64,000 bases of DNA from Streptomyces beigongshangae (GCF_019710745.1 NZ_JAHKJW010000007.1:62001-126000), one strand, 5' to 3'; shown: positions 1 through 8,218, counted from the first letter of the stretch. Made by a program: numbers and translations. Notes: a model not told the origin generated them from the sequence alone.

Positions 1-1548
1 CGACTCGTCCGCGCCGAGGAGTGTCCACTCCCGCCGCACCCGCCATGTCCCGGAGCGGTGTTCGACGTGTCCGACGCGGACCGTGTGGTCCCGCGAGGCG
101 GTCGCGACCAGTTCCGCGTCCAGGGTCGCCACGGCGTTCACCAGGTTGCCGTGCCGCCACAGGTCGTCACGCCGGCCGAACCCGCCGGCTGCCAGCCGGT
201 GGTCGGTGGCGGCCGAGACGAACGCGGTGGCGTCCAGCGCGGCGAGCGCTTTGATCGATCCCTGGTGGGCGTGGGGCCGTCGTGCGACGGCCGTGCCGGA
301 GGTGCCGATCCGCACGAGTTCGCCGCCGTAGGTCCCGGCGACCGCACCGCCGTCGTGGGCGATCAGCGAGGTCACGGGCGCCTCCAGAGCGAGCACCCCG
401 GTCTGGCCGGGCCGCCGCACGATCACGTCCCCGGCGTAGGTGCCGGCGTACAGATCGCCGCCGCTGGCCGCCAGGGACAGCACCGGCCCCCGGCCGATCC
501 GCGTCGCGCGGGCGCGCGGCGCGCTGCTCGTCGCCGAGGCGAGGTCCACTTCAAGGAGCAGCCCGGAGTCGCAGCCCAGGGCGAGGCGGCCGTTGAGGAC
601 GGTCAGTGCGTTGATCCCGTGGGTGGCGGCCGGGGTGGCGCCGATCCGGCCGCCGTCCGCAGCGTCGAGGAGTACCGGTGAGCCGCCGAACGAGCCGACC
701 GCCACCGCGGAGGTCCCCGCGGCCACCGAGCGGGGCCAGACGGCGGCGTCCTCGTAGCGACTGATCCGTGTGCCGTCCAGCGCCCGCAGGAAGTGCACAT
801 GGCCGTCGTAGGCGCCCACCAGCAGCATCGAGTCGTCGCTGGTCCAGGCCACGCTGCGGGTCGCGGCGCGGGAGACCCACACGGACAGCACGACCGTGAG
901 GTCCTGGTCCAGCACGTCCACGAACCCGTCGTCCCGGGCGACCGCCAGCAGCCGTCCCGAACGGGACCATGCGCATCCCTCCACCGACGTGGCGTACCGC
1001 CTCCGGGCTCCGGCGGAAGTCCCTGTCCCGTCCGGTGCCAGCACGCACACCAGTCCGTCCTCCCCGGCCGTCGCCACGAGACCGTCGGCGTTCACGTCCA
1101 CCGCCATGCAGTGCGCCGTGTGTGAGACGAGCGTGCCCAGCAGGGTTCCGTCGGCGGTGTTCCACAGCGTGGCCGAGCCGTCCTGCGACACGCAGACCAG
1201 GCGCTCGCCGTCCGGGAGCCAGGCCACGGAGTTGACGTCGTCGGTGTGCCGGGCGAGCACGCGCCGGGGTCCCGCGCCGTCCTCCGCGAGGTCCCAGACG
1301 GCGACGGTCTTGTCCGCGGACGCGGTGGCCAGCACATCGTGCCGGACCGGGTTCCAGGCCGTGCAGTTGACCAGCCGCCGGTGCCTGAGCCGCCGGGTCG
1401 GACGAGCGGCTCCGTCCGTCACCTCCCACACCGCGGCCGTTCCGTCGTACGACGCCGTCGCCAGCCAGGGCCTGGTGCGGTGCCACGCCACGTGGGTGAC
1501 GGGCGCCGCGTGCCCGGTCGTGCGTACGGGAAGGTTGATGCTGCGCAT
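1..1548 (-). CDS. WD40 repeat protein, ToxC-like (3' end outside the window)
   Basis: The reading frame is open from an ATG at 1548 to the left edge, giving at least 516 residues with no stop. The product is a series of WD40 blades; repeat ends such as LATASYDGTAAVWEV, LATASADKTVAVWDL and LVATASRDHTVRVGHV are clear, so one or two beta-propellers are likely. There is no signal peptide or membrane segment. It lies downstream of a GTP cyclohydrolase II gene and an 18-codon mini-gene on the same strand. In toxoflavin loci a WD-repeat protein (ToxC) accompanies the cyclohydrolase ToxB, so a scaffold role in azapteridine synthesis is plausible, but this is inferred from context only. Confidence 0.85.
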   Translation of the reverse strand, partial: MRSINLPVRTTGHAAPVTHVAWHRTRPWLATASYDGTAAVWEVTDGAARPTRRLRHRRLVNCTAWNPVRHDVLATASADKTVAVWDLAEDGAGPRRVLARHTDDVNSVAWLPDGERLVCVSQDGSATLWNTADGTLLGTLVSHTAHCMAVDVNADGLVATAGEDGLVCVLAPDGTGTSAGARRRYATSVEGCAWSRSGRLLAVARDDGFVDVLDQDLTVVLSVWVSRAATRSVAWTSDDSMLLVGAYDGHVHFLRALDGTRISRYEDAAVWPRSVAAGTSAVAVGSFGGSPVLLDAADGGRIGATPAATHGINALTVLNGRLALGCDSGLLLEVDLASATSSAPRARATRIGRGPVLSLAASGGDLYAGTYAGDVIVRRPGQTGVLALEAPVTSLIAHDGGAVAGTYGGELVRIGTSGTAVARRPHAHQGSIKALAALDATAFVSAATDHRLAAGGFGRRDDLWRHGNLVNAVATLDAELVATASRDHTVRVGHVEHRSGTWRVRREWTLLGADES

Positions 1549-1581
1549 GTCCTTGTCCGCCTTTCCGTCGGTGCGGGTCTC

Positions 1582-1650
1582 CCCCGTCGCACGCCGACGC
1601 CGGCGACGGGGGCCGGGAGGGCCCGGAGCACGGCCCCGGACCCTCCCGGC
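1582..1650 (-). terminator. Two consecutive hairpins between mini-gene and WD40 gene
   Basis: Arms GCCGGGAGGG (1612-1621) and CCCTCCCGGC (1641-1650) form a 10-bp stem that extends inward after one mismatch. A second perfect 9-bp stem follows, CCCCGTCGC (1582-1590) with GCGACGGGG (1603-1611). There is no T-run. Their place after the mini-gene stop suggests a terminator or attenuator that would make the mini-gene more abundant than the WD40 message. Confidence 0.6.
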
Positions 1651-1659
1651 GTCGTGTTG

Positions 1660-1716
1660 CTACAGCGGGTTCGAGATGTCGGCGCGCACATTGCGGCGAA
1701 CGGGCTTGACGAACAC
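1660..1716 (-). CDS. 18-residue mini-gene with consensus ribosome binding site
   Basis: A GTG at 1716 starts the 18-residue peptide MFVKPVRRNVRADISNPL, ending at TAG 1660-1662. It is preceded by AAGGAGGTG (1723-1731), a near-perfect anti-16S match at good spacing and much stronger than the sites of its neighbours. It is followed by two hairpins. The peptide is cationic (one Lys, four Arg), has no Cys, Ser-rich or Tyr motif, and resembles no precursor family I can name. It could be a tiny precursor peptide, a leader peptide for attenuation of the WD40 gene, or chance. The ribosome binding site is the main support. Confidence 0.5.
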   Translation of the reverse strand: MFVKPVRRNVRADISNPL

Positions 1717-1765
1717 GGGAATCACCTCCTTCCACCGGTGCGGTGGTACGACCGAGAACGGGTTG

Positions 1766-2527
1766 TCACTCGGCCGAGCCGATGAGCCCGGTGTCCACCG
1801 GGCTGAGGACCGCGGACCGGAAGCGGTGCCCTCCGATGTCCTGCTTGGCCCTCAGGTACGGGACGTTGTCGTTCGTGACGTGGGCCAGCGTCGGCACCCT
1901 TTCGGCCACCGTGACGCCGTGGGCGACGAGCCGGCGGACCTTGACGGGGTTGTTGGTGAGCAGCCGGACGCACCGCACGCCGAGCGCGGCGAGCATCTGC
2001 GCCGCGGCCCGGTAGTCCCGCTCGTCCGCCTGCCGGCCGATCATCAGGTTGGCCTGGTAGGTGTCGATGTGCTGGTCCTGGAGGAGGTAGGCGTCCAGCT
2101 TGTTGTAGAGCCCGATCCCGCGTCCCTCCTGACGCAGGTACAGCAGCACTCCGCCCTCATCGCCGATCCGCCGGAGCGCCTCGTCCAGTTGCGGTCCGCA
2201 GTCACAGCGTGTCGAGCCCAGCACATCGCCGGTGAAGCACTCGCTGTGCACGCGCACCAGCGGCGTCTCCGGCAGCGGGCCCGCCACGTACGCGATGTGC
2301 TCGCGTCCGTCCGACAGGCCCCGGAAGCTGACCAGTTCACTGTGACGGCCCTCCGCTCGCGGTCCGTCCCGGTGCACCGCCCGGGCACCGGTCCGTGCGG
2401 CGCGCTGCGACGTCAGGGGGACGCGGGCGCGCACCGAGGCGGCAGCGGGACCGTGGCTCGCCGGGCCGCTCCGGCTGAGCTCGTCGGCTCGGTCGGCCGG
2501 CGATCGGTGGGGGTGTGGTCGCGTCAT
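1766..2527 (-). CDS. ribA: GTP cyclohydrolase II, RibA/ToxB type
   Basis: The 253-residue protein would open the imidazole ring of GTP to give a diaminopyrimidine used for riboflavin or for azapteridines. The zinc site is visible as SECFTGDVLGSTRCDCG (Cys97, Cys108, Cys110), followed by RQEGRGIGLYNKLDAY with the catalytic Arg. The stand-alone cyclohydrolase lacks an RibB domain. The start at 2527 follows GAGGA; an upstream extension to 2632 has no family similarity, and the first ~60 residues are already a variable Arg/Pro-rich tail. With no other riboflavin genes nearby and a WD40 gene downstream, a secondary-metabolic role like ToxB is more likely than primary riboflavin supply. Confidence 0.88.
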   Translation of the reverse strand: MTRPHPHRSPADRADELSRSGPASHGPAAASVRARVPLTSQRAARTGARAVHRDGPRAEGRHSELVSFRGLSDGREHIAYVAGPLPETPLVRVHSECFTGDVLGSTRCDCGPQLDEALRRIGDEGGVLLYLRQEGRGIGLYNKLDAYLLQDQHIDTYQANLMIGRQADERDYRAAAQMLAALGVRCVRLLTNNPVKVRRLVAHGVTVAERVPTLAHVTNDNVPYLRAKQDIGGHRFRSAVLSPVDTGLIGSAE

Positions 2528-3065
2528 GGGTGTCCTCGCTGGTACGTCGGTAGTCGGTACCGGGGTCCGGGCCGCCGGCACGGCAGGTCGGGGTGGGGCG
2601 CGTCGTCTGTCCGTGCGACGTCCCGGATGCATCGGTTTCCGCGGGGCCGGGGCCGGGGCTGCTGGCTGCTGGACGGGCGGGTGCCCGTCGGGCCGTGCGG
2701 CCGTCCGGTCCGGGTCCGGCCGTCTTGACGGCCGGACCTCCGTAGCGGCCGCAGCGGCGGCGGAATCGAGTGATCCGACTGTGGCGGCGTTGCGGCGTCC
2801 GCCGCAACCGTGTCCCGCGCGCTTCCCCGATGACGGGATCCCCAGGGCGCTGACCTGCGGGGTCGCCGTGGTCCCGGGACGGGACGGGACGGGGCGTAGC
2901 TCTCACGGTCGATGCCGTCGCAGGTGCGGGCCGCAGACCCGGCCACCGAGGAGGGTCGACTTCGGTCGCGCACTGGACAGCTGTCACACGGGGGCACATG
3001 CTCGGACAGCGGTCCAGCACAGGACGATCAGACACTGTTCTCGCCTCCGGAGGAGGGTCGCGCCC
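2528..3065. promoter_or_regulatory. Divergent intergenic region with long perfect palindrome
   Basis: This 538-bp gap separates the cyclohydrolase and monooxygenase genes and must hold promoters for both. It contains the perfect inverted repeat GGTCCGGCCGTC (2713-2724) / GACGGCCGGACC (2727-2738) with a 2-base spacer. Such a shape fits a dimeric repressor operator better than a terminator, since transcription diverges here. I see no convincing gene in it. Confidence 0.55.
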
Positions 3066-4115
3066 GTGAAGTTCAGCTACGCCGTGCTCCCCGACTACCC
3101 GCTCGCCGAGTCCTTGGAGTCCATCCGGCTCGCGGACGAACTGGGCTTCCACGCCTGTTACGCCGCCGACGAGACCTGGCACAAGGATCTGTGGCTGCTG
3201 TTCGCCGCCGCGGCCGGGCAGACCAGCCGCATCAGACTGGGCCCAAGCGTGTCCCCCGTGACCCTGCGTGAGCCGACGCTGATCGCGCAGGCCCTCGCCA
3301 CGCTGGACGAACTGACCGAGGGACGCGCCGAGGGCGTCCTGTCCAGCGGCAACTTCGGTCTCCTCGCCCAGTACCGCATCGACTGGGCCCGCACCAAGCC
3401 CCTGTCCCGTGTCAGGGAGGCACTGCACGTGATGCGTACCTTCCTCGACGAGGGCGCCATCACGCACGACGGCGAGTTCTTCTCCTACGACGGCCTGTTC
3501 ACCTTCGCCCGCCCGGTGCAGGAGCACCTGCCGCTCAAGCTCGGGGCGATGCGCGGCCCGAAATCCTTCGAGGCGGCCGGCGAGTTGTCGGACGGCTGTC
3601 ATCACGCCCTGAGCTACACCCGTGAGGCGTACGACTACGCTGTGCGGCACATCCGGGCGGGCGCGGAACGCGCGGGCAAGGACTGGCGGACACTGGACAT
3701 CGGGGCCTGGGTGGTCCTGGCGACCGGTCCGGACTCCGCGGTCGCCAGGGAGGCCGCGCGCAGCATGGTCGGCATCTACGCCTCGTCCATGCCGGAAGAA
3801 CAACTGCGCCGCAACGGCGTGGACCCGGCGGAGCTGGCCCCGGTCGTCGAGGCGATCGGCGCGGGTGAACTGGCCAGGGGTATCGAACTGACCTCCCCGG
3901 AGGTCGCCGAGCGGCTGTCCGTGTCAGGCACGCCCGAGGAGTGCCTGGAGAAGATCCGCCGGGACATCGCGCCCAGCGGTGTCAACCACATGATCTGCGC
4001 CGTCACGGACCGCACGCTGGTCAAGGCGTTCACGGGTCGCGACCTCACGGACGCGGCGGACGTGAATACGCAGCTGCGCCTGATCAGCGAGCGGATCATG
4101 CCGGCGTTCGCCTGA
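3066..4115 (+). CDS. Luciferase-like (F420- or flavin-dependent) oxidoreductase
   Basis: A 349-residue single-domain TIM-barrel protein of the bacterial luciferase / methylene-tetrahydromethanopterin reductase superfamily. It begins MKFSYAVLPDYPLAESLE and shows the typical pattern of a long substrate loop, RVREALHVMRTFLDEG, GAMRGPKSFEAAGELSDG and a C-terminal SGTPEECLEKIR. The GTG start at 3066 follows GGAGGAGGG. Members use FMN/FAD or deazaflavin F420, and the sequence alone does not settle which. It is divergent from the GTP cyclohydrolase, so it may oxidise or reduce a pyrimidine or pteridine intermediate of that locus; this is inference. Confidence 0.85.
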   Translation: MKFSYAVLPDYPLAESLESIRLADELGFHACYAADETWHKDLWLLFAAAAGQTSRIRLGPSVSPVTLREPTLIAQALATLDELTEGRAEGVLSSGNFGLLAQYRIDWARTKPLSRVREALHVMRTFLDEGAITHDGEFFSYDGLFTFARPVQEHLPLKLGAMRGPKSFEAAGELSDGCHHALSYTREAYDYAVRHIRAGAERAGKDWRTLDIGAWVVLATGPDSAVAREAARSMVGIYASSMPEEQLRRNGVDPAELAPVVEAIGAGELARGIELTSPEVAERLSVSGTPEECLEKIRRDIAPSGVNHMICAVTDRTLVKAFTGRDLTDAADVNTQLRLISERIMPAFA

Positions 4116-4274
4116 CGCTGTCCTTCACGTCCGGGGTCCGCCCCCGCAGGCCGGACGGGCCGGCGGGTGTCTCGCTCCGTGCGTGCGGCGTCCCGCTCCG
4201 TGCGTGGCCGCCGTGCCCGGATGTGTGTGCCCCTGTCGCGAACCGTCCCACAGCTTCCTCGGGGCGATCACAGA

Positions 4275-5324
4275 TCACAGATCACCGTGCTCGGGCCGGA
4301 TCGGGAAGGCGTCGACCGGTGCGGCGGCGTGCCGGTCGAGGAGGGCGACGACGACCAGGTGGGGGGCGGTCAGTGCGGCGAGGAAGGCGATGCCGACCGG
4401 GACGAAGGCGTCGCGGTGGGTCTGGGATGCGTACAGCAGGGCGGTGAGGGCGAGGAAACCGGCTGCCGTGGGGGCGGCGGCCTGGCGGGTGAAGCGCCAC
4501 AGGACGGCTGGGAGGCGGCCCGCCGCGAGGAGCGCGTGGTTGGCGGGGTCGGTGCAGACGAGGCGGCCGATGTGGCGCGGGGAGTGCCAGGCCCCGAAAT
4601 AGATGCCGAAGGCCGCCAGGGGCGGGAGGAGCGCGAACAGGGCGGTGAGCAGGGCAAGCTCGGCGATGTCAAGGAAGCGGGCGGTGCGGGCCAGGGCGAC
4701 ACCGGCCAGCACGACCACGCCACCCGTCAGTGCCATGGTCGTCAGGCAGGTGGTCGGGGTGAGCAGCCTCTCGGCACCGGGAGCCAGTTGCTGGACGAAG
4801 GGACGGACCACCCGGGGCCAGCGGGCCAGGGGCAGCAGTGTGGTGACCGCACCGTAGGCGACCACGCAGATGCGGTCGACCTGCCGGGGAGGTGCGTGCG
4901 AGGGGCGGCGGAGAGCGCTGACGGCGGTTTCCCCGCGGCCGAAGTGCATCACCGAGGCCGCCAGGAACAGGGCGAGTGCCGCGGAGGGCGCCCACAGGGC
5001 GAAGAGGAAAGCCCCGGCAGCGGCGGCGACGTATCCCGACAGGACCGCAACCCGGCCGACGGCTGTGGTGCCGATCCTGAACCAGGCGGGAACGAGGTGG
5101 TCCACGGCGCCGTGCGGGATGCCGACGGCCACCCCCGAGGCGAAGACGGCAAGGGACGCGCTGTGCCAGGTGCTGGGCGCAGCCAGCTGCACGACCAGCG
5201 CACCGACGACGGCGGCGGCGGACACCCGCGTCGTGCCCATGAGCAGGAGGCGACCCTGTGGGCAGGTCGCGGGCGCGGCGGCCCCTCGTGGGGCGGGCCG
5301 CCGGTCTGCGGGGAAGACGGGCAC
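4275..5324 (-). CDS. blh: Beta-carotene 15,15'-dioxygenase, Brp/Blh family
   Basis: A membrane protein of up to 349 residues with about eight hydrophobic segments. The His-containing motifs of the Brp/Blh family are present: GIPHGAVDHL, SVMHFGRGE, FGAWHSPRHI and TAPHLVVV. These His residues bind iron in the family, which cleaves beta-carotene to two retinals. The gene follows the rhodopsin gene after 15 bases and would supply its chromophore. The GTG start at 5324 lacks a clear ribosome binding site, so translation is probably coupled; an internal ATG at 5240 (MGTTRVSAAAV) is an alternative. Beta-carotene synthesis genes are not in the window. Confidence 0.9.
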   Translation of the reverse strand: MPVFPADRRPAPRGAAAPATCPQGRLLLMGTTRVSAAAVVGALVVQLAAPSTWHSASLAVFASGVAVGIPHGAVDHLVPAWFRIGTTAVGRVAVLSGYVAAAAGAFLFALWAPSAALALFLAASVMHFGRGETAVSALRRPSHAPPRQVDRICVVAYGAVTTLLPLARWPRVVRPFVQQLAPGAERLLTPTTCLTTMALTGGVVVLAGVALARTARFLDIAELALLTALFALLPPLAAFGIYFGAWHSPRHIGRLVCTDPANHALLAAGRLPAVLWRFTRQAAAPTAAGFLALTALLYASQTHRDAFVPVGIAFLAALTAPHLVVVALLDRHAAAPVDAFPIRPEHGDL

Positions 5325-5339
5325 CGGGGACAGGCCCGT

Positions 5340-6311
5340 TCAGGGAGTGCGGTGCCCGTTGCCGGGACGGGTGGTCACGACTGCGGGGTGGGCTCCGTGT
5401 CCGCTCAGTGCCGCTGCCACCGGCGGCCATGCCTCGGATTGCTTGACGTGCGAGACCCAGATCTCTTCGGGGTGTGTTTCGGTGCCGGCGCGCACGTCGT
5501 CGGCGGTGCGCAGCTTGGCGACCTTGTGGATCATCGCGCCGAATCCCACCTTGGCGACGACGTCGGCGGTGCAGTAGCCGAGCTGGGTGACCAGGGCCCA
5601 GGCCACCAGGTTGGAGTCGGCGGAGACGTACTGCTGGACCAGGTAGATGAGCGGATAGGCGCCGAAGCTGCTGAACAGCACGATGGTCGCCCGCTTCAGC
5701 GAAGTGAACGCCCCCGTGGAGAGCTCGTCGCGGCTGGCGGCCACCGCGGTGCCCAGCACCGCGTACAGGACGAGGAAGAACACGGTGCTGATCAGTCCCC
5801 ACACCACCAGCCACAGCACCCGGTTGCCGGCATCGAGGACCTGGGCACCGAGGAACCCGGTGAAGATCATGAGGAAGGCGGCTGTCATGGCCGCGGTGCG
5901 CCGGCGGAACATACGGCCGCCCGCGAGCGCGCAGACACTCAGCAGCTCCACGGCGAGCAGCGGCACCGTGACCGTCCAGTCCGCGTAGCGGAGCCCTCCG
6001 GCGAACAGTGAGGTGCCGTCGGGCACGTAGCGGTCCCCGTCGAGGGTGAAGGAGGTCTGCCAGGAGACGAACAGGGCGGCGTACGCCAGGAAGGCGACTG
6101 CCTGGATGAGGGCGCTGGCGTTACTGGCGGCCCGGTAGCGCGGCGCCACGTCGTTGCGGCTGGAGATCGCGTAGAGGAAGCCGGCCAGCATGGCCAGACC
6201 CGCCGCCGCCAGCGCGTACTGCACCAGGTAGTACTCGCCGAAGGTGTAGATCAGTACTCCGCTGAACTCCCCCTGCACCGGTGGGGCCTGCGGCCCGCTG
6301 ACGAGGGTCAT
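5340..6311 (-). CDS. Microbial rhodopsin, putative outward proton pump
   Basis: A 323-residue seven-helix protein. Helix C has RYADWTVTVPLLAVEL, aligning with proteorhodopsin RYxDW...E so that Asp111, Thr115 and Glu122 take the places of Asp97, Thr101 and Glu108, the set typical of proton pumps. Helix G has TADVVAKVGFG with counterion Asp250 and Schiff-base Lys254. The C-terminal tail beyond helix G is about 60 residues, longer than in most proteorhodopsins. The start at 6311 follows GGAG at 6 bases. Downstream blh supplies retinal. Pumping is inferred from residues; function as a sensor cannot be excluded, since a receiver protein is encoded divergently. Confidence 0.92.
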   Translation of the reverse strand: MTLVSGPQAPPVQGEFSGVLIYTFGEYYLVQYALAAAGLAMLAGFLYAISSRNDVAPRYRAASNASALIQAVAFLAYAALFVSWQTSFTLDGDRYVPDGTSLFAGGLRYADWTVTVPLLAVELLSVCALAGGRMFRRRTAAMTAAFLMIFTGFLGAQVLDAGNRVLWLVVWGLISTVFFLVLYAVLGTAVAASRDELSTGAFTSLKRATIVLFSSFGAYPLIYLVQQYVSADSNLVAWALVTQLGYCTADVVAKVGFGAMIHKVAKLRTADDVRAGTETHPEEIWVSHVKQSEAWPPVAAALSGHGAHPAVVTTRPGNGHRTP

Positions 6312-6891
6312 GACGAACTCCCAGTGATGGGGACTGTGCGGTTTCCAGCCCTCGGTCCTCACGCCGGTCCCGGTCTCCGTCGACCGGGTCGGCGAGACGG
6401 GTGACGATGGCGACACCGCCCGGAGGGCCGAGCCCATCCCATCCCCGCACGTCCTCCCCTGCCACCCGGGGCGCCCGGAAGAGTGAAGCGGTGGGACGGG
6501 CGTGCAGCCTCGGCCGAAGGGTGACGGGTGAAGGGCTGTCGTACGGAAACGGGGTCGGAGGGCTCGGGCCGGCGGGAACCGGGGAGGGCCGGGGTCGAAG
6601 AACTGCGTGTTCGGTCCGTCGGTCCCGGCTGATTCACGGGGTCGGGCGTTGCCGAAGACCGACAGCGTTGCAGAGCAACACTGCGGCAACAGGTGGGCCG
6701 TCACACGCCTGACCGGCCGGGAGTTCGCCGTGAACGACGACAACGCTCGCGCAACAGGCCGTCCGTATTGCCTATTTTCGGATCATGGACTGCAACACCT
6801 GCGGCTTCGCCCATCCTGGTTTCTCCGTCCGCAACCAGCCGGACGGAGGACGAACCCTGTCGCGCTGCGGCGGGTCGGACGAATGGAGAGC
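6312..6891. promoter_or_regulatory. Rhodopsin/receiver divergent region with nested inverted repeats
   Basis: About 580 bp without a credible gene. At 6648-6690 two inverted repeats are nested: outer arms GTTGCCG and CGGCAAC enclose inner arms GTTGC and GCAAC separated by AGA. This looks like a double operator. Promoters for the rhodopsin-blh operon and for the divergent membrane protein should lie here. Confidence 0.5.
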
Positions 6892-7140
6892 ATGGTGGAC
6901 CGTCCTCTGCTGTCACTGAGGGCAGCCCTGATATTTCTGCTCGCCCTGCTCACCGGCGGGGCGGCAAGTGGTCTGACGGCCGTTGCCGGGGAGGACATCG
7001 CGCGCAGCCTGCTCGCGGGCCTCGCCGCCGCAGGACTGGCCGTGCCCTTCTTCGACCGCCTCATCGCCCCCGAGGGCAGCGCCGCCCAGCCGTCACCGGC
7101 CGCGGGGGCCGACACGGTCGAGGAGGAGAGCCGTGGGTGA
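6892..7140 (+). CDS. Small two-helix membrane protein
   Basis: An 82-residue protein from the ATG at 6892 (GGAG is just upstream; ATG 6883 is an alternative three codons earlier). Two hydrophobic helices are visible, LLSLRAALIFLLALLTGGAASG and ARSLLAGLAAAGLAVPFFD, followed by an acidic tail ending VEEESRG. Its stop codon lies inside the first codons of the next gene (8-base overlap), so the two are translationally coupled. I do not recognise the family. The coupling suggests that it anchors or partners the HTH/receiver protein. Confidence 0.6.
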   Translation: MVDRPLLSLRAALIFLLALLTGGAASGLTAVAGEDIARSLLAGLAAAGLAVPFFDRLIAPEGSAAQPSPAAGADTVEEESRG

Positions 7141-8209
7141 ACTGCGGCCGCTGGGGGACGACCTCAACGATGCTTCCCGGGCGTTGGCCGAGGCGTTGCG
7201 TGAGCTCTTCGAGAGTCTTCACCTGTCCGTCCGCCGGTATGCGGCACGGCGCCGGCTCGATCCGGGTACGGTCTCGCGCTACCTGAACGGTACCCGTTTA
7301 CCTCCGTGGCAGGTCATCAGTGACCTTTTCGCCGATGTCGCCGAGCATCGTGGGACCGCGGTCACCACGGAGGCCATCGAACTGGTACGGGGCTTGTACG
7401 GATCGGCCGTGGACGCCGCCTCGTCCCCCAAGCACGCGCTGGAGATCCTGGAACAGCAGCTGGCCGACGCCGACCACGTTTCCCGGCGGTCCAGTGTCCG
7501 CGGCGACGTCCTCGGCGATGCGCTGCTGGACCGGACACAGCGCATCGCCGACCTGGAGACACGGCTCAACCAGTTGGAGGCCGACCGCATCGCGGAGCAG
7601 CGGCGGGCGGACGAGCTCGCGCAAGCGCATCCGGATGTCTCCGGCCTCATCCAGGAGCGCAACGCGCTCCAGCTGGATGTCGGGCGTCTCGAAGCAGCCC
7701 TTCGCGAGGCACAGGCCCAGCGGGCCGCGGCGGAGGGCCGCTGCGATCTGCTCGAACGCCAACTGGACGCCGTCGAGCAGGCCACCGCGGCGGTGTTGCC
7801 GACAGGGCCGCAGAACATGCCCAAGATCCTCGTCGTCGACGACCAGCCGGACAACCTGCTGGCGATGACCGCGGTCCTCGCGACACTCGAACAGGAACTC
7901 GTCACGGTGTCCTCCGGCCGGGAGGCGCTCAAGGCTCTGCTCGACCACGACGACTTCGCCGTCATCATCATGGACGTGCAGATGCCGGAGATGGACGGCT
8001 ACGAGACCTGCGCGCACATCAAACGCCGACCGAGGACCCGGGACGTCCCCATCATCTTCCTGACCGCGATGGGCACGGGGTCCGAACACTCCGCGCGCGG
8101 ATACGCGGCCGGAGCCGTCGACTACATCAGCAAGCCCTTCGACCCGTGGGCCCTGCGTGCCAAGGTCGCCGTGTTCACCTCCATCCATCTGGAGCGTCAC
8201 GGCCGGTAG
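7133..8209 (+). CDS. HTH / coiled-coil / receiver-domain protein
   Basis: A 358-residue protein with an unusual order. Residues 15-75 are an XRE-like helix-turn-helix (LSVRRYAARRRLDPGTVSRY), about 100-220 form a long coiled coil, and 230-350 are a CheY-type receiver domain with acidic pair Asp236/Asp237, phospho-acceptor Asp281 (MDVQMPEMDG), Thr311 and Lys334. No output domain follows. The N-terminal fold resembles the HTH found in many Streptomyces NACHT/XRE proteins. The GTG start at 7133 follows GAGGAGGAG. No histidine kinase is adjacent. It is divergent from the rhodopsin operon, so light- or redox-linked signalling is possible but unproven. Confidence 0.8.
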   Translation: MGELRPLGDDLNDASRALAEALRELFESLHLSVRRYAARRRLDPGTVSRYLNGTRLPPWQVISDLFADVAEHRGTAVTTEAIELVRGLYGSAVDAASSPKHALEILEQQLADADHVSRRSSVRGDVLGDALLDRTQRIADLETRLNQLEADRIAEQRRADELAQAHPDVSGLIQERNALQLDVGRLEAALREAQAQRAAAEGRCDLLERQLDAVEQATAAVLPTGPQNMPKILVVDDQPDNLLAMTAVLATLEQELVTVSSGREALKALLDHDDFAVIIMDVQMPEMDGYETCAHIKRRPRTRDVPIIFLTAMGTGSEHSARGYAAGAVDYISKPFDPWALRAKVAVFTSIHLERHGR

Positions 8210-8218
8210 GCCCCGAGC

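Noticed and set aside
551..1735. Long minus-strand frame of 394 codons over the WD40 gene
   Set aside because: Arg/Gly-rich translation without domains; a shifted frame of the true WD40 gene, which shows clear propeller repeats.
4167..6011. 614-codon plus-strand frame over blh and the rhodopsin
   Set aside because: Gly/Gln/Glu-rich composition without homology; antisense shadow of two recognisable membrane protein genes.
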